A stretch of 64,000 nt of DNA from Phytophthora hibernalis (Eukaryota; Oomycota; Peronosporomycetes; Peronosporales; Peronosporaceae), in NCBI GenBank assembly GCA_012656075.1, contig JAAKBF010000403.1:248001-312000 (forward strand). Direction: 5' to 3'. Made by a program: the position numbers and the translations under genes. Of the stretch, positions 1 to 11,864 are shown in pieces (the stretch's first letter is position 1; every line of letters begins with the position of its first letter). The notes beneath the pieces were generated by a model, which had not been told where the DNA came from, did no database searches, and saw nothing but the letters and a program-made list of their open reading frames with translations.

Positions 1-1206
1 TTCTCCTCCCACAGCTCCATATCCTCGTGGATGTGCCGTATGAACGTTTCCTATTGCTGCACTTGTGCCGAGTTTTGCGTGCTTGCGCGTGTCAGTCCCT
101 TGTATTGACCCTCGAGGAACAGAGCTCTGCAAACAGCGATCGGCACATCCATTTTCTTCAAGTCCAGGAGGTTTCAAGGATTCGTCTTGCAGACAATCGT
201 TGTACGTTGAGAGACTTGACAACGAATGTGTACGTATTATAGTTGAAAGCGCACGTGTCGACACAGACTTGAGCGCTGGGTCCACCAACTCGATCTCCTT
301 ACCATTGTGGAAAATGCTGCAGTATTATACATGATCTATTGCTGCGCATATGCCGCGAAAATTGCGTGCTTTGCGATCTGAAGCGGAGAATTTGGAGAGC
401 TGTCCGCAAAATAAAGCTGCAGATGGTCAGCTTCAAATCAATTCCCCAAGGTCGAGTGAGTATCTAATGTATTAATAATAACAGCGCGAAGGGCGAAGGC
501 GCGAAACATTAGTGAGGTTGGGTTACATGATGCCTTGTGTTCTGCGGAACAGCACTACCAAAAATTAAATGCTTCAAGTGTGAACTTATGCGACAACATG
601 TTTTAACTTACCTGTGAAAACATGTTTTGCGGGTTAATTGAACGGTGCATCTCCAAGACTCTGCCCATGTTTGGATACTGTAGAAGCTAAACTCCCTGAA
701 CATCTTGTGGCGTAGGGTGTGTTGACCAGCCTGTCATGAAATGCATTGCGAAACAACATCACCTGTCTTCATTCCCAAAACCGCTACAGATGCCAGTCAG
801 TGACGCCGGGTCAAAATAATGCTGGAAAAAAGCAATGTGGTCGATCATCATGCATCACACAGCCAACAGCAGTAGTGGAGTACAAACACCAAACCTGCCG
901 CAGATATGTTCCCGGGTTTATTGACGACTTGAACCTACCTCTGTGAATCCAGCAGGCGTGATGAAATGGCGTACCCCTTCTCCACGACCACTTGGTCGGC
1001 ATCAGTGACCCCGATCGTATTTCAACCGCACCTTGCCTCAACGAATTTCGCCCCACCATGCGTGACCTGTGCTCTCTCGCCAACAGTTCGTTGTACAACG
1101 TCGAGCAACTTACGAGCAGCAAAAGACCACCCCTCCACTTGACTCACGCCTTGCCACCTGATTCAGCGTGCATCTCCTTCCAAAACCGACGGCCCAGCAG
1201 CACCAA
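1..1206. other. intergenic, no gene recognised
   Basis: Only short open frames without family resemblance or codon bias are present on either strand. Nothing here could be assigned. The right end holds the promoter of the lyase that follows. Confidence 0.5.
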
Positions 1207-1223
1207 ACTCATTGTCGATTTTG
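1207..1223 (+). promoter_or_regulatory. candidate oomycete Inr/FPR core promoter of the PL1 lyase
   Basis: The stretch ACTCATTGTCGATTTTG fits the oomycete initiator plus flanking-promoter-region arrangement (TCAYTYY followed by CAWTTT-like bases). It lies about 85 bp upstream of the lyase ATG at 1301, a normal distance for this element. The motif is seen directly; transcription start is inferred. Confidence 0.5.
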
Positions 1224-1300
1224 CTTCACACAGCACAAATACCAACAACCAACTCGGCTCGGCTCAACCAAGCAGTTCACCACACTACACAGCCATCACC

Positions 1301-2506
1301 ATGAAGATCTTCCACCTCGTCGTCGTCACCATCACTGCACTGGTCCTCCAGGGCACACAGGCCCTCTCCACTGGCACCGCGCCGGGCCTCGCAGCAGGCA
1401 CCACCGGCGGCGGCAACGCCAACCCCGTGTACCCCAACTCGGTCAGCGAGCTCAGGAACTACCTCAAGGACTCGCAACCGCGCGTCATTGTCCTCAAAAC
1501 CACCTTCGACTTCCGCGGCACGGAAGGCACGAGAACCGAGAACGGCTGCCGCCCCAAGAGCAACCGCGACTGTCTCGCCAAGAACAATGGCTACAAGGGC
1601 CAGGACGTCATCCTGCAAAGCGGCGGCATGACCAACACGGGTGGCTGCGTGGACGGCACCTCGGTCAAGGTCACGTACGACCTCGCGGCCTCCAAGAACC
1701 CACTCGTGATCTCGAGCAACAAGACCCTTCGCGGCCTCGGCACAAGCGGCGTAATCAAGGGCAAGGGACTCTGGATCCAGGGCGACAACGTCATCGTCCA
1801 GAATATCCATATCACGGAGCTCAACCCGCACCTCATCTGGGGCGGTGACGCCATCTACATCCAGGGTCTCAACAGTGGCAAGACGCCCATGCAGCGCGTG
1901 TGGTTCGACCACCTCAAGATCTCCAACATCGGTCGCCAGATGATCGCCACCGGCTCGGCCAGCGTCAAAAGCATGACCATCAGCAATTCCGAGTTCGACG
2001 GCCGCACGCAGTATTCGGCCACGTGCGACGGCAACCACTACTGGACCTTCCTCTTCCTGGGTACGCAGACGCAGGTGAGTCTTGTGAACAACTTCGTGCA
2101 CAACACGTCGGGTCGCTCGCCGAAGGTTGGCGGCAACTCCATCGTCCACGCCGCCAACAACTACTGGTACAGCAACACGGGTTTCTCGTACGACGCCGTC
2201 GAGAACGGCAACGTACTGCTGGAGGGCAACTACTTCGAGTCCACGGCCGTCCCCAACAAGCACGACGCCGAGACCGTCGGAGCTATCATTGTGCCGTCGT
2301 CGAAGACGCAGTCGGCCTGCAAGTCCACGCTGGGCCGCAACTGTGTGGAGAACACGGTGGTGAAGAGCGGTGCGTTGACGGGAAACCGCGAGTCGGCGGC
2401 ACTGAGCAACACCAAGAGCGTGGCCAAGTACTACCAACCGACGAGTGCTCAGAAGCTCAGCACCAACAGCCAGAACTACGGTGTGGGTGCGCTGTCCTCC
2501 AAATAA
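1301..2506 (+). CDS. secreted PL1-family pectate/pectin lyase (401 aa)
   Basis: This is a polysaccharide lyase family 1 enzyme expected to be secreted and to cleave plant-wall pectin by beta-elimination. The ATG at 1301 was chosen because it opens a clear signal peptide (about residues 1-21, hydrophobic VVVTITALVL) and lies downstream of an initiator motif; the frame is open further upstream but without secretion signal. After the signal come the N-terminal PGLAAGTTGGG block, the parallel-beta-helix core with WGGDA, the VWFDH motif near residue 200 and SGRSPK with Arg near residue 272, the position of the catalytic arginine in PL1 enzymes. The end SQNYGVGAL matches its paralogues here. No introns and no lesions: it is the only intact lyase in the window. 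Its sister loci are at 7734-8442, 20830-24287 and 30276-31648. Whether methylated pectin or polygalacturonate is preferred cannot be told from sequence. Confidence 0.9.
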   Translation: MKIFHLVVVTITALVLQGTQALSTGTAPGLAAGTTGGGNANPVYPNSVSELRNYLKDSQPRVIVLKTTFDFRGTEGTRTENGCRPKSNRDCLAKNNGYKGQDVILQSGGMTNTGGCVDGTSVKVTYDLAASKNPLVISSNKTLRGLGTSGVIKGKGLWIQGDNVIVQNIHITELNPHLIWGGDAIYIQGLNSGKTPMQRVWFDHLKISNIGRQMIATGSASVKSMTISNSEFDGRTQYSATCDGNHYWTFLFLGTQTQVSLVNNFVHNTSGRSPKVGGNSIVHAANNYWYSNTGFSYDAVENGNVLLEGNYFESTAVPNKHDAETVGAIIVPSSKTQSACKSTLGRNCVENTVVKSGALTGNRESAALSNTKSVAKYYQPTSAQKLSTNSQNYGVGALSSK

Positions 2507-3499
2507 GTCAATGACTCGACGGTGACTTACCACACGTGGCGTGCCGTTTGGTTATCGGTTTGAAGTAGCAAAGTGTCCACGACAAACAACCGCGCTGCTG
2601 GCTTGCCAGGTCGTCGCGGATATAGAACATTTGTTGATGTGAAGTAGTGTAAGTAGGTGTTCCGAGGCAGTAACTCGTAGCACCCGAATTCGTTTTGGTA
2701 AATAGATGTAGAGGAAACTCAATTGTTGTGTTTTCGCTGACCGATCGAATTAATATTGACTGGATACGTATGCTCCATTTTATTGATTTTCTGTCACCCG
2801 GCAATGTGCAGTTAAGTTTCTGTATCCTGATCTGATAAGTTTGGTTGGAACACCAATTGTTTTGCTAAAATATTTGTTGTAAGCTTATTTTGTTTTAGCA
2901 AACTAAAGTCTTTTAAAATATCGATTTTTAAAGATAAGCATAAAAATACTACAGTAGCGTTAGTAAAGAATTTGACCGCTTTCACGAAAACACTTTGCTC
3001 GGACCGACCTTCGTAGTTAAACCGCGCAAGTAGCGCTCTCTCATCAGACAACCCAACGCAAGAGATTTGTGAATCAAACGAATAATCCAAGGACTAGCAG
3101 AGCAGCATGGACTTCTTTCATTTTCGCCTCGCGAGTGAACCCGCGACGAGAAGCGCAGATTCCACGCCCTGGACGGCCTCGAGTGAAGCAGGGGTGCAAA
3201 TAATATTATTCCGGGGGTTAGCTGTGCTCTTGCTTGCCTCGCCACGACGATGCCCAAGACTGTTGCATTGGGATTCAAGGTTGTCGGGCAGTTTGTGAGC
3301 CGGGCAAAAAGTTGAAGTAGCAAGTCTGTTGGATGGAATACAGAGCGCATTCGGTCAGGTACAGCAGTTGGAACCTAACGTAAAAGTAAGCTTATAACAA
3401 TTCACCGCAGAAAGGCCCAATTAATAGTGGTGACGTGCATGTACAACAACCGGCAACGGAGACCGAGGTCGGGGCTGGCCACAAAGATCACAGCAACAA
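2507..3499. other. intergenic, no gene recognised
   Basis: Downstream of the intact lyase. AT-rich in the first half, with only short frames on both strands and no recognisable domain. No LTR matching the 173-bp LTR of the neighbouring Copia relic was found here, so the left (3') end of that element is missing. Confidence 0.45.
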
Positions 3500-3539
3500 A
3501 AGGGACGGAGCCAGCTCATTTCGATGGTCGCACGTTTTG

Positions 3540-6500
3540 CTAGTCACATACTCCACATAGGTGCCGTTTAGCGATACACGGTCCTGGCGCGAGCGACTTG
3601 ATGAGCAGGTCAGCCGGCATTGTAGTCGTGGGCTCGTACTTGATCGACAGCCTTCCGGCCGTAAATGCGTCCTTCACGGAGTGGAACCGTACATCCACTG
3701 CTTTTTGGGCTTCACAGTTCCCGCGATGCTTGATGCGCTGAATTGCGGGCTTGCTGTCCATCCGAAGCACGACACGAGGGATCTGCAACACAGGCAATAA
3801 CAGCTCATCGAGCAGCGGTTTGACCCATTCTGCCTGAGTAACACCTTCGTTGGCAGCAATGAATTCCGCCGCGGTACTGGAGTGGGCGACAACGGATTGC
3901 TTCGTGCTGTTCCAATGCACGGAGCAGCCGAAGACGTACACAATGAATCCGCTGACGGATTTGCGGTCAGAGAGATCGTTCGCCCAATCTTCATCCGTTG
4001 CTACGACCACTGAGTCCTCGCTCGTCGGCGTAAGCTGTAGCTCCAGGTTTTTGGGTCGGATAGATACGCATCAAATACTTGGCAGCTTTCCAAGATGTGA
4101 TGCGAGGTTGAGCGCAGTGCCTGGCCAGTTGATTGACGGCGAATAAAAGATCGGGGCGTGACACTCTCTTGATAGATACAGCAGCCCGCCAATGGCTTGA
4201 CGGTACGGAACACGGCTCATACGCTTTTTTCTTGATCTGACATGCTGGTTGCCGGCTGCAAGTCGTCGAGTCTCGTGTTAGGGACCATGGGTGACCGCGT
4301 AGGTCGCACCTCATCCATGGCGAATCTATGTAGGAGTTCAGATATGTAGGCAGCCTGGCACACAGAAAACCCAGCTGAGTCCGAGTGTGTGAGCTGCATG
4401 ACCAAGAATTGGTCAGGTTCGCCAAAATCCTTCACCTTGTACTTCGAACTTAAGGCGTCCATGACGCGGGTCACCTCTTCCTCGTCGGGGTGCGCAACCA
4501 AAATATCGTCGACGTACAGGCAAATCAACAGCAATCCACTCGCCATTTTCTAGAAGGAAATGCACGCGTCACCGACAGTGGGTGTTAGCCCAAGTTCCTT
4601 CAGAAAATGTCGATCTCTTGATGCCACGCCCTGCCGGCTTGCTTGAGCCCATAAGGGGCCTTCCGCAGTCTCCACACTTGGTTTTCACGTCCCACACATT
4701 CAAAGCCTTTGGCCCTGGCGCAGGTCTCGAGGTAGTGTTTAGCGTAGAGTTGGTGGTCTCCTCTTGCGCAGACTCTTGCCTTGTTTCGCATGATTTCGCT
4801 ACTCGAACCAACTTTGAGTTTGAATTGAACGGTATTGTCCAAGATCTATTCTCCAGCAGGGGTCAACCAACTCAAACGTGCCGTTTTCTGCGAGTGCAGT
4901 CAATTCCTCTTCCACGGCCATACGCCAGTATGACCACTGATTGCTGCGTCGGGCTTCTGCCAAATTTAGTGGTTCCTTGATGACTTCCGTTAGCGCGATC
5001 ATCGCGTGGCTGATCTCGCGAACCGATATTCGTTCGGAGCGTCGCCGCTCCGTGAGAGAAAGTGTACCGTTCGCATCTTCGATAGCCGGTCGCAACCAAG
5101 TGGTGTCTTGAAGTGCAGCTATACCTCGAGAGCGCGCTCGTGTGTCGAAGGGAACGGCGCGTGCGTTCTCGTCCGGAACTCTGTTTCTCGAACTGAAGCG
5201 CGTTGATGTAGAGGGGGTGTCGGTTTCCGAATTGACGTGGACGTCGTCATGGCTTTCCGTTGACGAATCCACCGCCGCAGCTTCCTGCTCATCCACTGGA
5301 GTGTCTAGTATGTTGACCAATAAGTCATCCAATATAGTGGTATCTCAGCTGTCGTGGATGTGTGTACCGTCGCCGGGAACGTACACGCGGCACCCTTTAA
5401 CACTGTCTGACATTCCCACGAAGGCGCCGAGAGTGCCGCGCACCCGGATCTAACCGGCATGCCTGACCGAAGAGAGGCATGCCGGTAAGATCCGGCGTTG
5501 TCCCGAAAAGCCTTCCCGCCGGTGTTTCGATCGTAGAATTCTGTTGTGCACGTACGAGGCATGCTGAATGGCTTCTTCCCACAGTTAATGGGGTAGGCCT
5601 GAGTCGATCAGCATGACTGTGGCCATCTCCGTCAGTGTACATATAGCCCGTTCGGCTACCTCGTTTTGGAGTGAAGAATGCGGGTTCGTGTATTGGTGAC
5701 GGACGCCCTCGCGAGCAACAATTTGGCGCATGTCACGGTTTACGAACTCGGTCCCTCCATCAGTCCGGATGGTCTTGATCGCGCTGGCGCTCACGTTACT
5801 CTGCCGGGCGATAAACGCGAGGAACTCCTCAATGTGTCTGACTGCTTGAGACTTCATTTTGAGACAGCGCACGCGGGCAAACCCCTCCACATTATGACCA
5901 TGAAGTACGGATAGACTTCTGTATTGGCCCAGCGACGTCGACATGGCAAACCTCATCCGCTGCGGCATCGGGACTGGTCCGTCGTTTTGGGATGACGTTC
6001 TTCGTCGACTTGCTCACAGCACACACCTCACATCGCTCGAAGGCGGTGGACCCTGACACGTTCAGACCACAAAATGCGCTGCTGCGTGCCAGCCGGAGCA
6101 CCGCCGGGAAGTTGAGATGCCCCAGGCGCCTGTGCCAGGCTTGAACAGACTTGTCGGCGGACATGGCGGTGCATGCAAACTTGGAGTCGTCACGTTGAGG
6201 TGAACTCACTCGCACTTCATACACGCGATTGATGGGTCGTGCTGTCATCGCGATTTCGTCGGAAGTCGGGTCGCGCACCTCGTACTTGCCCTCGTCGGAG
6301 TCGACCATGACCGTGTAGCCCGAGTGGACTAATTGCCACTGAGACAACAAAGTTCCTGGGAGGCCAGGCGAGAAATACACCTTGTGAATCACGAGCTCCT
6401 TGATGATGGGATGGCGCGCATCTTTGTTGGTCTGCGCGGGAAGGCAAGTCGTGCCTCGCATACTGACAGAAACTGTCCTTCCGTCAGCTATTTTTACATC

Positions 6501-7540
6501 CATCTGCTCTTGCAACGCCCTTGAGCAGGTGAAGGTGGCCCGTCAGGTGATAGGACGAAGTAGAGTCCAACAGAACTCGACCACACCCGACGCCTCCGCT
6601 TCATTGCTCCGTCTCGGGATCCAGTTTAGAGTCAGCATCTCCAGCCCCACTGTCTGACGCTTGAACGTGTCTAGTGGCTGCACGATTGATAGTCTCGCAC
6701 ACTGCATCATGTTCCCCGGCTGTCCACACTCGTAGCAGATGATGGCGCCTTTACGGCGGCGGGATGCACTTTTCGCTTACGCTCTACGATTGCAGCGTGC
6801 GCATCTGCCCGTGGCCTCTGCTGGCTCCCTGGTTCCTCAAACTTGGTGCGCTTGTTCGATCGCTGTTTCCCGTCGGATTCGACCAGTGCGGCCAGTTTTC
6901 GCACTGCCTTCTCCAGATCAACCAAGGGTTGCAGTGATTGCTCCTCTATCACGCGTTTCAGTGATGAGGTGTACCTCGGTCAGGCGTTGCGTACGAAAGC
7001 TGCTACTGCCAGCTGCGCGTTGCTCGTCGAATGGGCTCTGCCGTCCAGGGAGGTCACCATGCTGAGTAGTCGGTTACCGCAAAGTCGCGATACGTTTCTT
7101 CAGGCCGTTTGCGCTCGTTGTGCACTTGAATTATGATCTCGGAATCTGGTAGAGGCGTCCGGAACTCTTCGATCAGCGACTTTCCGCATTCATTCAGGGT
7201 GGATTGAGGGTGGGATTCCTGGTGAACCATAAACCAACGTGCAGCCATTTTCCGTGGATGTAACGATATAACTCCTTCTTCTGTTCTTCCGTCCATGTTT
7301 GGCCAGCCAGCAGCTGTGCCACTTCCACCTGGTCCTGGAAGGTCCGTCACCACTGGCGAACACCAGCGTCAAATCCACCTTCGGACACGGCTCCCGTGAA
7401 TGGAGACACGCTGGTTCCTTTGTGGTTGACCTCCTTGGGGGTTCCTTGTGGGGATGTGGCAATCCAGCACTCGTCGGCGTAGTCGGAACGCGAGCCGCTG
7501 CATGGCTGCGAGGGGTGGAGCTGCGGGTCTGGGGAGCCAT
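3540..7540 (-). pseudogene. Copia-1 gag-pol pseudogene
   Basis: Coding remains of the Copia polyprotein scattered over all three minus frames. The gag ATG is at 7540, directly after a primer-binding-like GGTTAACAGCC. Recognisable pieces are basic gag and knuckle, pre-integrase (HRRLGH...CEVC), the integrase segment with RTDGGTEFVN at 5585-5968, RT in two pieces around 4600 and 4400, and RNase H beginning DEDWANDLSDRKSVSG at 3540-4010. Multiple frameshifts separate these blocks, so no functional polyprotein can be made. Domain order shows it is Ty1/copia (integrase before RT). Confidence 0.8.
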
Positions 7541-7559
7541 GTTCCGGCTGTTAACCAAA

Positions 7560-7732
7560 TGAAGAGGTAGAAGAGTGAAGTGGTGAATAGAGCGTAGATT
7601 CAAAAGTGATCTTCCTAAGCTCGCAAGCGCAGTGGGAACTGCCGCGTGGATGGTACATGTAGCTTGGTACGACAGTGTTTGCACAAACATTCCCTGTTTG
7701 TGTAAAGAGCTGCTTGCATCACGCATCCAACA
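7560..7732 (-). repeat. candidate 5' LTR of Copia-1 (173 bp)
   Basis: Read on the minus strand it begins TGTTGGATGCG, a typical Copia LTR start, exactly where lyase homology stops, and ends ...CTTCA just before the primer-binding-like TTGGTTAACAGCC. The terminal TG...CA and position support an LTR; no second copy exists in the window to confirm the boundaries. Confidence 0.55.
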
Positions 7733-7733
7733 T

Positions 7734-8442
7734 GTTGCCGTCGAAGTCCGAGTTAGTAATTGTCGCTCGGGCTGCCGGAAAAGTGAACCACTATCATCTG
7801 ACGTCCAACGCTCGAAATCTTCACGTGGTCAATCCAATTGTTCTTGGGAGCCTCTCCACTACCGCCTATGGAAATGGCATCACCGCCCCACACGAGATGT
7901 GGATCCAAGTTAGTGATGTGAATGTTCTGGATAATGAAGTTGCTGCCGGCGATAATGAGACCCTTGTCATTCAAGACACCCTTCGTGCCATCGCCAACCA
8001 AAGTCTTATCGCTTTTCACAGTCAGCGGTGTCTTCGCCGCGTTGTCGTACGTCACATCCACGGAAATGGCGCCACCATCACACCCACCTGTCTGCTGCAT
8101 GGCCGAGTCGCCGTCCATGAGGATTGCATCTTGTCCTTCGAATCCAGTTTTCTTAGCCAGGCACTGCTGATTATTTGTTGGTCAACAGTCACTTTCAGTG
8201 ATGGACCCCTCTGTATCGATAAAAGTGAACTCCTGGTTAAGTACGATGACTCGTGGCACGGCGCCACTGAGAAAAGTTGTTAATTCCTTGACGTCTTTGA
8301 GATACACAGGCTCAGCACTGCCGTCGCCAGTGGTGCCAACGGCGAATCCGGGTGCTACGTCATTGTTAGTTGAGGGTGCATCAGTGAATCCATGATTTGC
8401 GAATCCAACCGCAAGAACTGCGCAGAGGAGTCCGCGGATCAT
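7734..8442 (-). pseudogene. PL1 pectate/pectin lyase pseudogene, truncated by Copia-1
   Basis: The minus-strand ATG at 8442 opens a signal peptide (MIRGLLCAVLAVGF) followed by the APGFAVGTTGDG lyase N-terminus. Three lesions are visible. There is an in-frame TGA at 8182-8184 where paralogues have an Arg codon in the GCRP block. A single-base frameshift occurs near 7765, after HFSG. Homology ends abruptly after SDFDGN at 7734, where the Copia-1 LTR begins. The C-terminal half of the enzyme, including the Arg-bearing SGRSPK block, is absent from both sides of the element. It is a relic of a duplicated lyase and cannot make enzyme. Confidence 0.85.
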
Positions 8443-8809
8443 CTTGCGTAGCTTCTCGAAGCCATCGCCAATGCTACGATGGACGTGAGAGGAGACCAAG
8501 CAGATCGAAGAATGACTAAGAGATCAGACCCTTAATATCGAACGGCTGACAGCCGTTGCGTGGTCACCGTTGTCGTCCGCATCTTGGTCCATAATTACAT
8601 CGCATTTCTCAGCATTTTGAACGCGACCTGATTTTTTTGCCTCCGCTGCACGAGTCAGATGGCGCGGTCCATCTCAGGTTAACCGTGCTACGAAACGCAC
8701 CAACAAGCGAGCTCGTAAATACCGAACACGAAACACTGGCACTCTAGATATCATACGCGCCTTGCGTGTGCTGGTGAGAGAAGCCTTGGCCTTTGGCATT
8801 AGCAAAATA
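8443..8809. other. former lyase upstream region, no gene
   Basis: Sequence between the dead lyase start and the 3' LTR of Copia-2. It probably holds the old lyase promoter, but no convincing initiator motif was picked out. Confidence 0.4.
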
Positions 8810-9038
8810 TGAGTTATTGCTACTTCAATACACACGCAAGAGATAACAGCTTGACTTTGCACGGGCAAAGGCTTCGCTTTATTAGGCTAGCTTGTTCTCG
8901 ACCCGGTAGTTTGCGAAATGAACTAGTTTGGGTAGGGCCACGCGGCCTCTGTGGATCTCAACCACATAGCGCCTGTACGATTGTCGCACGCTGGTGTCTG
9001 GTGGCAGGAGTCGCAGCTTGTATCTTGTTTCTCTTACT
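8810..9038 (-). repeat. 3' LTR of Copia-2
   Basis: This 229-bp copy ends, on the plus strand, CTCTTACT and begins TGAGTTATTGC. It aligns without gaps to the copy at 14219-14447 with about 16 substitutions, mostly transitions in which this copy has T where the other has C. Confidence 0.85.
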
Positions 9039-11289
9039 CTCTTCTCGACTTCGTCACCGTCATCATCTTAGAGCCCTTCACACACAACACTAGACATTCA
9101 GAACAAATGCACACGTCAACACTCTTTTCAAGTCTGATGGCCACTTGAACAACATGAATTTCAATGCAGGTTCATGTACACCTTCAAACGTAACATCAAC
9201 AGCATCGCTCGTGCGCGGATCAGAACTTTTCTTCCAGTCGCTGAGCTCCACAAAATGCCAAATCCTCATGTCACTCAACTCATCAGTATGTGGGCTCTCA
9301 TCTGTTTGCGTACTGGATTCTCAACTGGTCCACATCACCCATGTGGCGTATGCGCCACGGATCCAGCTACTCCGACTTTTCCTCTTCGTCGGAGATTTGT
9401 TCATTTTCATTAGCTGCACACTCTATCACACGCACTCCCAGCTCTGCACGGTGGCGCCTGAACGATGCAGCAGGCAACGGCTTTGTCAGCAAGTCAGCGA
9501 CGTTCTCCTTTGACGCCACAGACTTCACGACCACGCCGTTCATCTCCACGTACTCGCGGAGTTTTAGGTCTTTGATTCTGAGCTGTTTGGTGCGACGGTG
9601 TTTGCCAGCGTGTTGCATCAGTTCACGTGCACTACTAGAGTCACAGTATATCGTAGTGCATTCCCTTGGTAACACCAACTCGTCCACCAACTGCTCCAAC
9701 CACACGGGGTCATGCACGCCTGTGTTTGCCGCGATTAACTCTACTTCACACGTGCTTTCTGCGAGGATTTCTTGCTTCCAACTCTTAGCTGAAATTGGTT
9801 TGCATTGCAGTACACCGCAAAGTCACGCACAGACTTCATATCTCCCCTTCAGGCGTAAAGTTCGAATCTGTAAAAACCTCAATGTGGAGCTTTTCGTATT
9901 TCTTAGCTCCAACCAAATCGTACGCCAGTCCCATGGCTTGGCTGCCAATCAGATAGCGCAGTACTCTTTTGACCTCTTATCAATGCACAACACTGTATGT
10001 CTCCAGGAACTTACTCTGCATTCGCATCGCTGTTGCTAAGTCCGGACGTGAACCACTGACCATATACTGTAAACATCCTACCAGGTTTCGATACGGCAAG
10101 CGCTCATCTCGCTTATGCTCGTCTTCGGTAGCTGGCTCCAGCTTCACAGCATCAGTTGTCGTAGGAGTGCTGACTGGATAAGCAGTGGCCATGTGAAACT
10201 TCTCCACGATGTCTTGCACGTACTTCGTCTTCTGGAAGATCACGTACTTATCAGGGTCGTACGTGATCTGCAACCCCAACAGATAATTCACAGACCCTAA
10301 GTCATTCATGTTAAATCGACCCATCAACTTGTCTGCAATGACCTTCGCATCGTAATCACTGCCAATAATCAAGATGTCATTTACATAGATCGGCAAGAGG
10401 ACTAGTCGCATCTCTACGCGAATCCAGTACAGTTCTTCGTCTTTAAAGCAGCGACGAAAGACAAACTCCACCAGTACCAAGTGCAAGGTGCTGTTCCAGT
10501 TTCTTGGCGACTGCCGTAACCCGTAGATGCTTCGCTTCAAAAGGCAGACCCAGTCTTCAAAGCCTCTCTTCATATGTCCTAGTGGTTGCTCCATAAAAAT
10601 CACTCTATCCGTAGGCGCGTTTAAGAACGCAGTGACAAAGTCGAACTGCCTGACCACCGCATTGGTCATACCCGCGTACAAGAGCACAAACGTCTCAATC
10701 CGCACAACAGGAGCAAACGTGTTGTCGAACACCAGCCCCCAAATCTGGAGACAACCCAGAACAACTAGTCTCGCTTTGAACCTCAGCAGCCGCTGCCCAT
10801 TCTTTTTAGTACCCAGATCCTTTTATTCTTGAGTATGTGAGCATTCTTCGGCCGCGGTACCAATATCCAGGTTTCGTTCTTCAGCTGAACTAGAAATTTC
10901 TCCTTCGTGGCCTCAATCCACTCAGTACACTGCGGAGAAGATATCATCTCCTCCCACGTCAACAGAACCTGCAGTTTCATGGGAGCTGTCGCTGATGTAG
11001 ACGTGCTCAGCGCACTGGCCACAAAGTCTCTCAGATGCTCAGGTTTCTTCTTTTCCCGCTTAGACCGACGCGGGTTCTTCACTTCGACTGGTAGATGGCG
11101 TTTACGCTTGTGCACAGGTCGCATTTTACCGTCACTCTCTTCTATTTCTTCATCTTCATGTGTCTCCACGCAACTTTCTTGGCTATCACTCCCTTTGTGC
11201 TGGAAGACATCTCGCTGAGCTTCCGATTTCATCATGGGTGTGTCCACCGTCTTCGTGATCGCTTCCTTCAGTACGTGGCACCTCCACAA

Positions 11290-11864
11290 CCGGCAACGAA
11301 GTAAATGGCAATTTGAGCAATCGAGATCAGGTCTACGCCTCTGATGGTATACTCACGGCCACAATGAACCGAACTAGAACCAGGGTTCTGATAAATACTC
11401 AGAACCTCTAAGACTCAGGAACTTGGTTCCAGATTTTTTCTCCCGTTTAAGTAAATAGAACCTTAACTTAAACGGGAGTACGTGAGATAACCGCTGCTGG
11501 CTCACTTTATTCACCTTTGATTGTATACAAATATTTTGAATGTAACTCCTGAATCTATGCGGCTTTAGGAACCAAACGCAGGTCCAATATTAGGCGAAGG
11601 GTCGGGCAAGCCAATGTTGAAGAGTCGTGCGATTTCACAGAAGGCGTATTTTATTCGATAGACTGTGTTGTGGTTTATCTCCCACGACACACCCTTTGCG
11701 AAACCGTGAGTCAAAGGTCAAACGTTTCACGAGTCATGAAAAGTCACGAAACCACCCACGAACCCAGTATATCGGTATTACTGAGTCAATTCACCTTGAC
11801 TAAAAAGGGAGCCAATCCGGGGCGCTAACTGGTTCCATACCGGTAAGTTCATTGTTGGCGTATA
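11290..11864. other. non-coding block interrupting Copia-2, with a 13-bp hairpin
   Basis: No Copia coding similarity is seen in this block, which lies between the integrase C-terminus and the acidic linker, so it is probably a nested insertion. It contains a perfect stem-loop: arms CTCCCGTTTAAGT at 11440-11452 and its complement at 11466-11478. Terminal repeats of the inserted unit could not be defined. Confidence 0.45.

Larger units (their letters stand above)
3500..7732 (-). mobile_element. degenerate Ty1/copia retrotransposon, 3' truncated (Copia-1)
   Basis: Minus-strand Copia order is preserved. A candidate 5' LTR lies at 7560-7732, gag starts at 7540, and a zinc-knuckle remnant near 6715-6755 reads C-C-N-C (the usual His is Asn). 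A protease remnant with LLDSTSS lies near 6570, and the GAG-pre-integrase and integrase core fall at 5585-6515. Reverse transcriptase lies at about 4217-4980 with LYVDDILVAH, and RNase H ends at 3540. The frames are broken by many indels and stops, so the element is dead. No 3' LTR was seen, so its left limit is approximate. The right end sits inside a lyase gene, which it interrupts. Confidence 0.8.

Noticed and set aside
1277..2533. 418-codon minus-strand frame opposite the intact lyase
   Set aside because: It is the mirror of a GC3-rich coding sequence, has no domain, and the sense strand has signal peptide, promoter and PL1 motifs.
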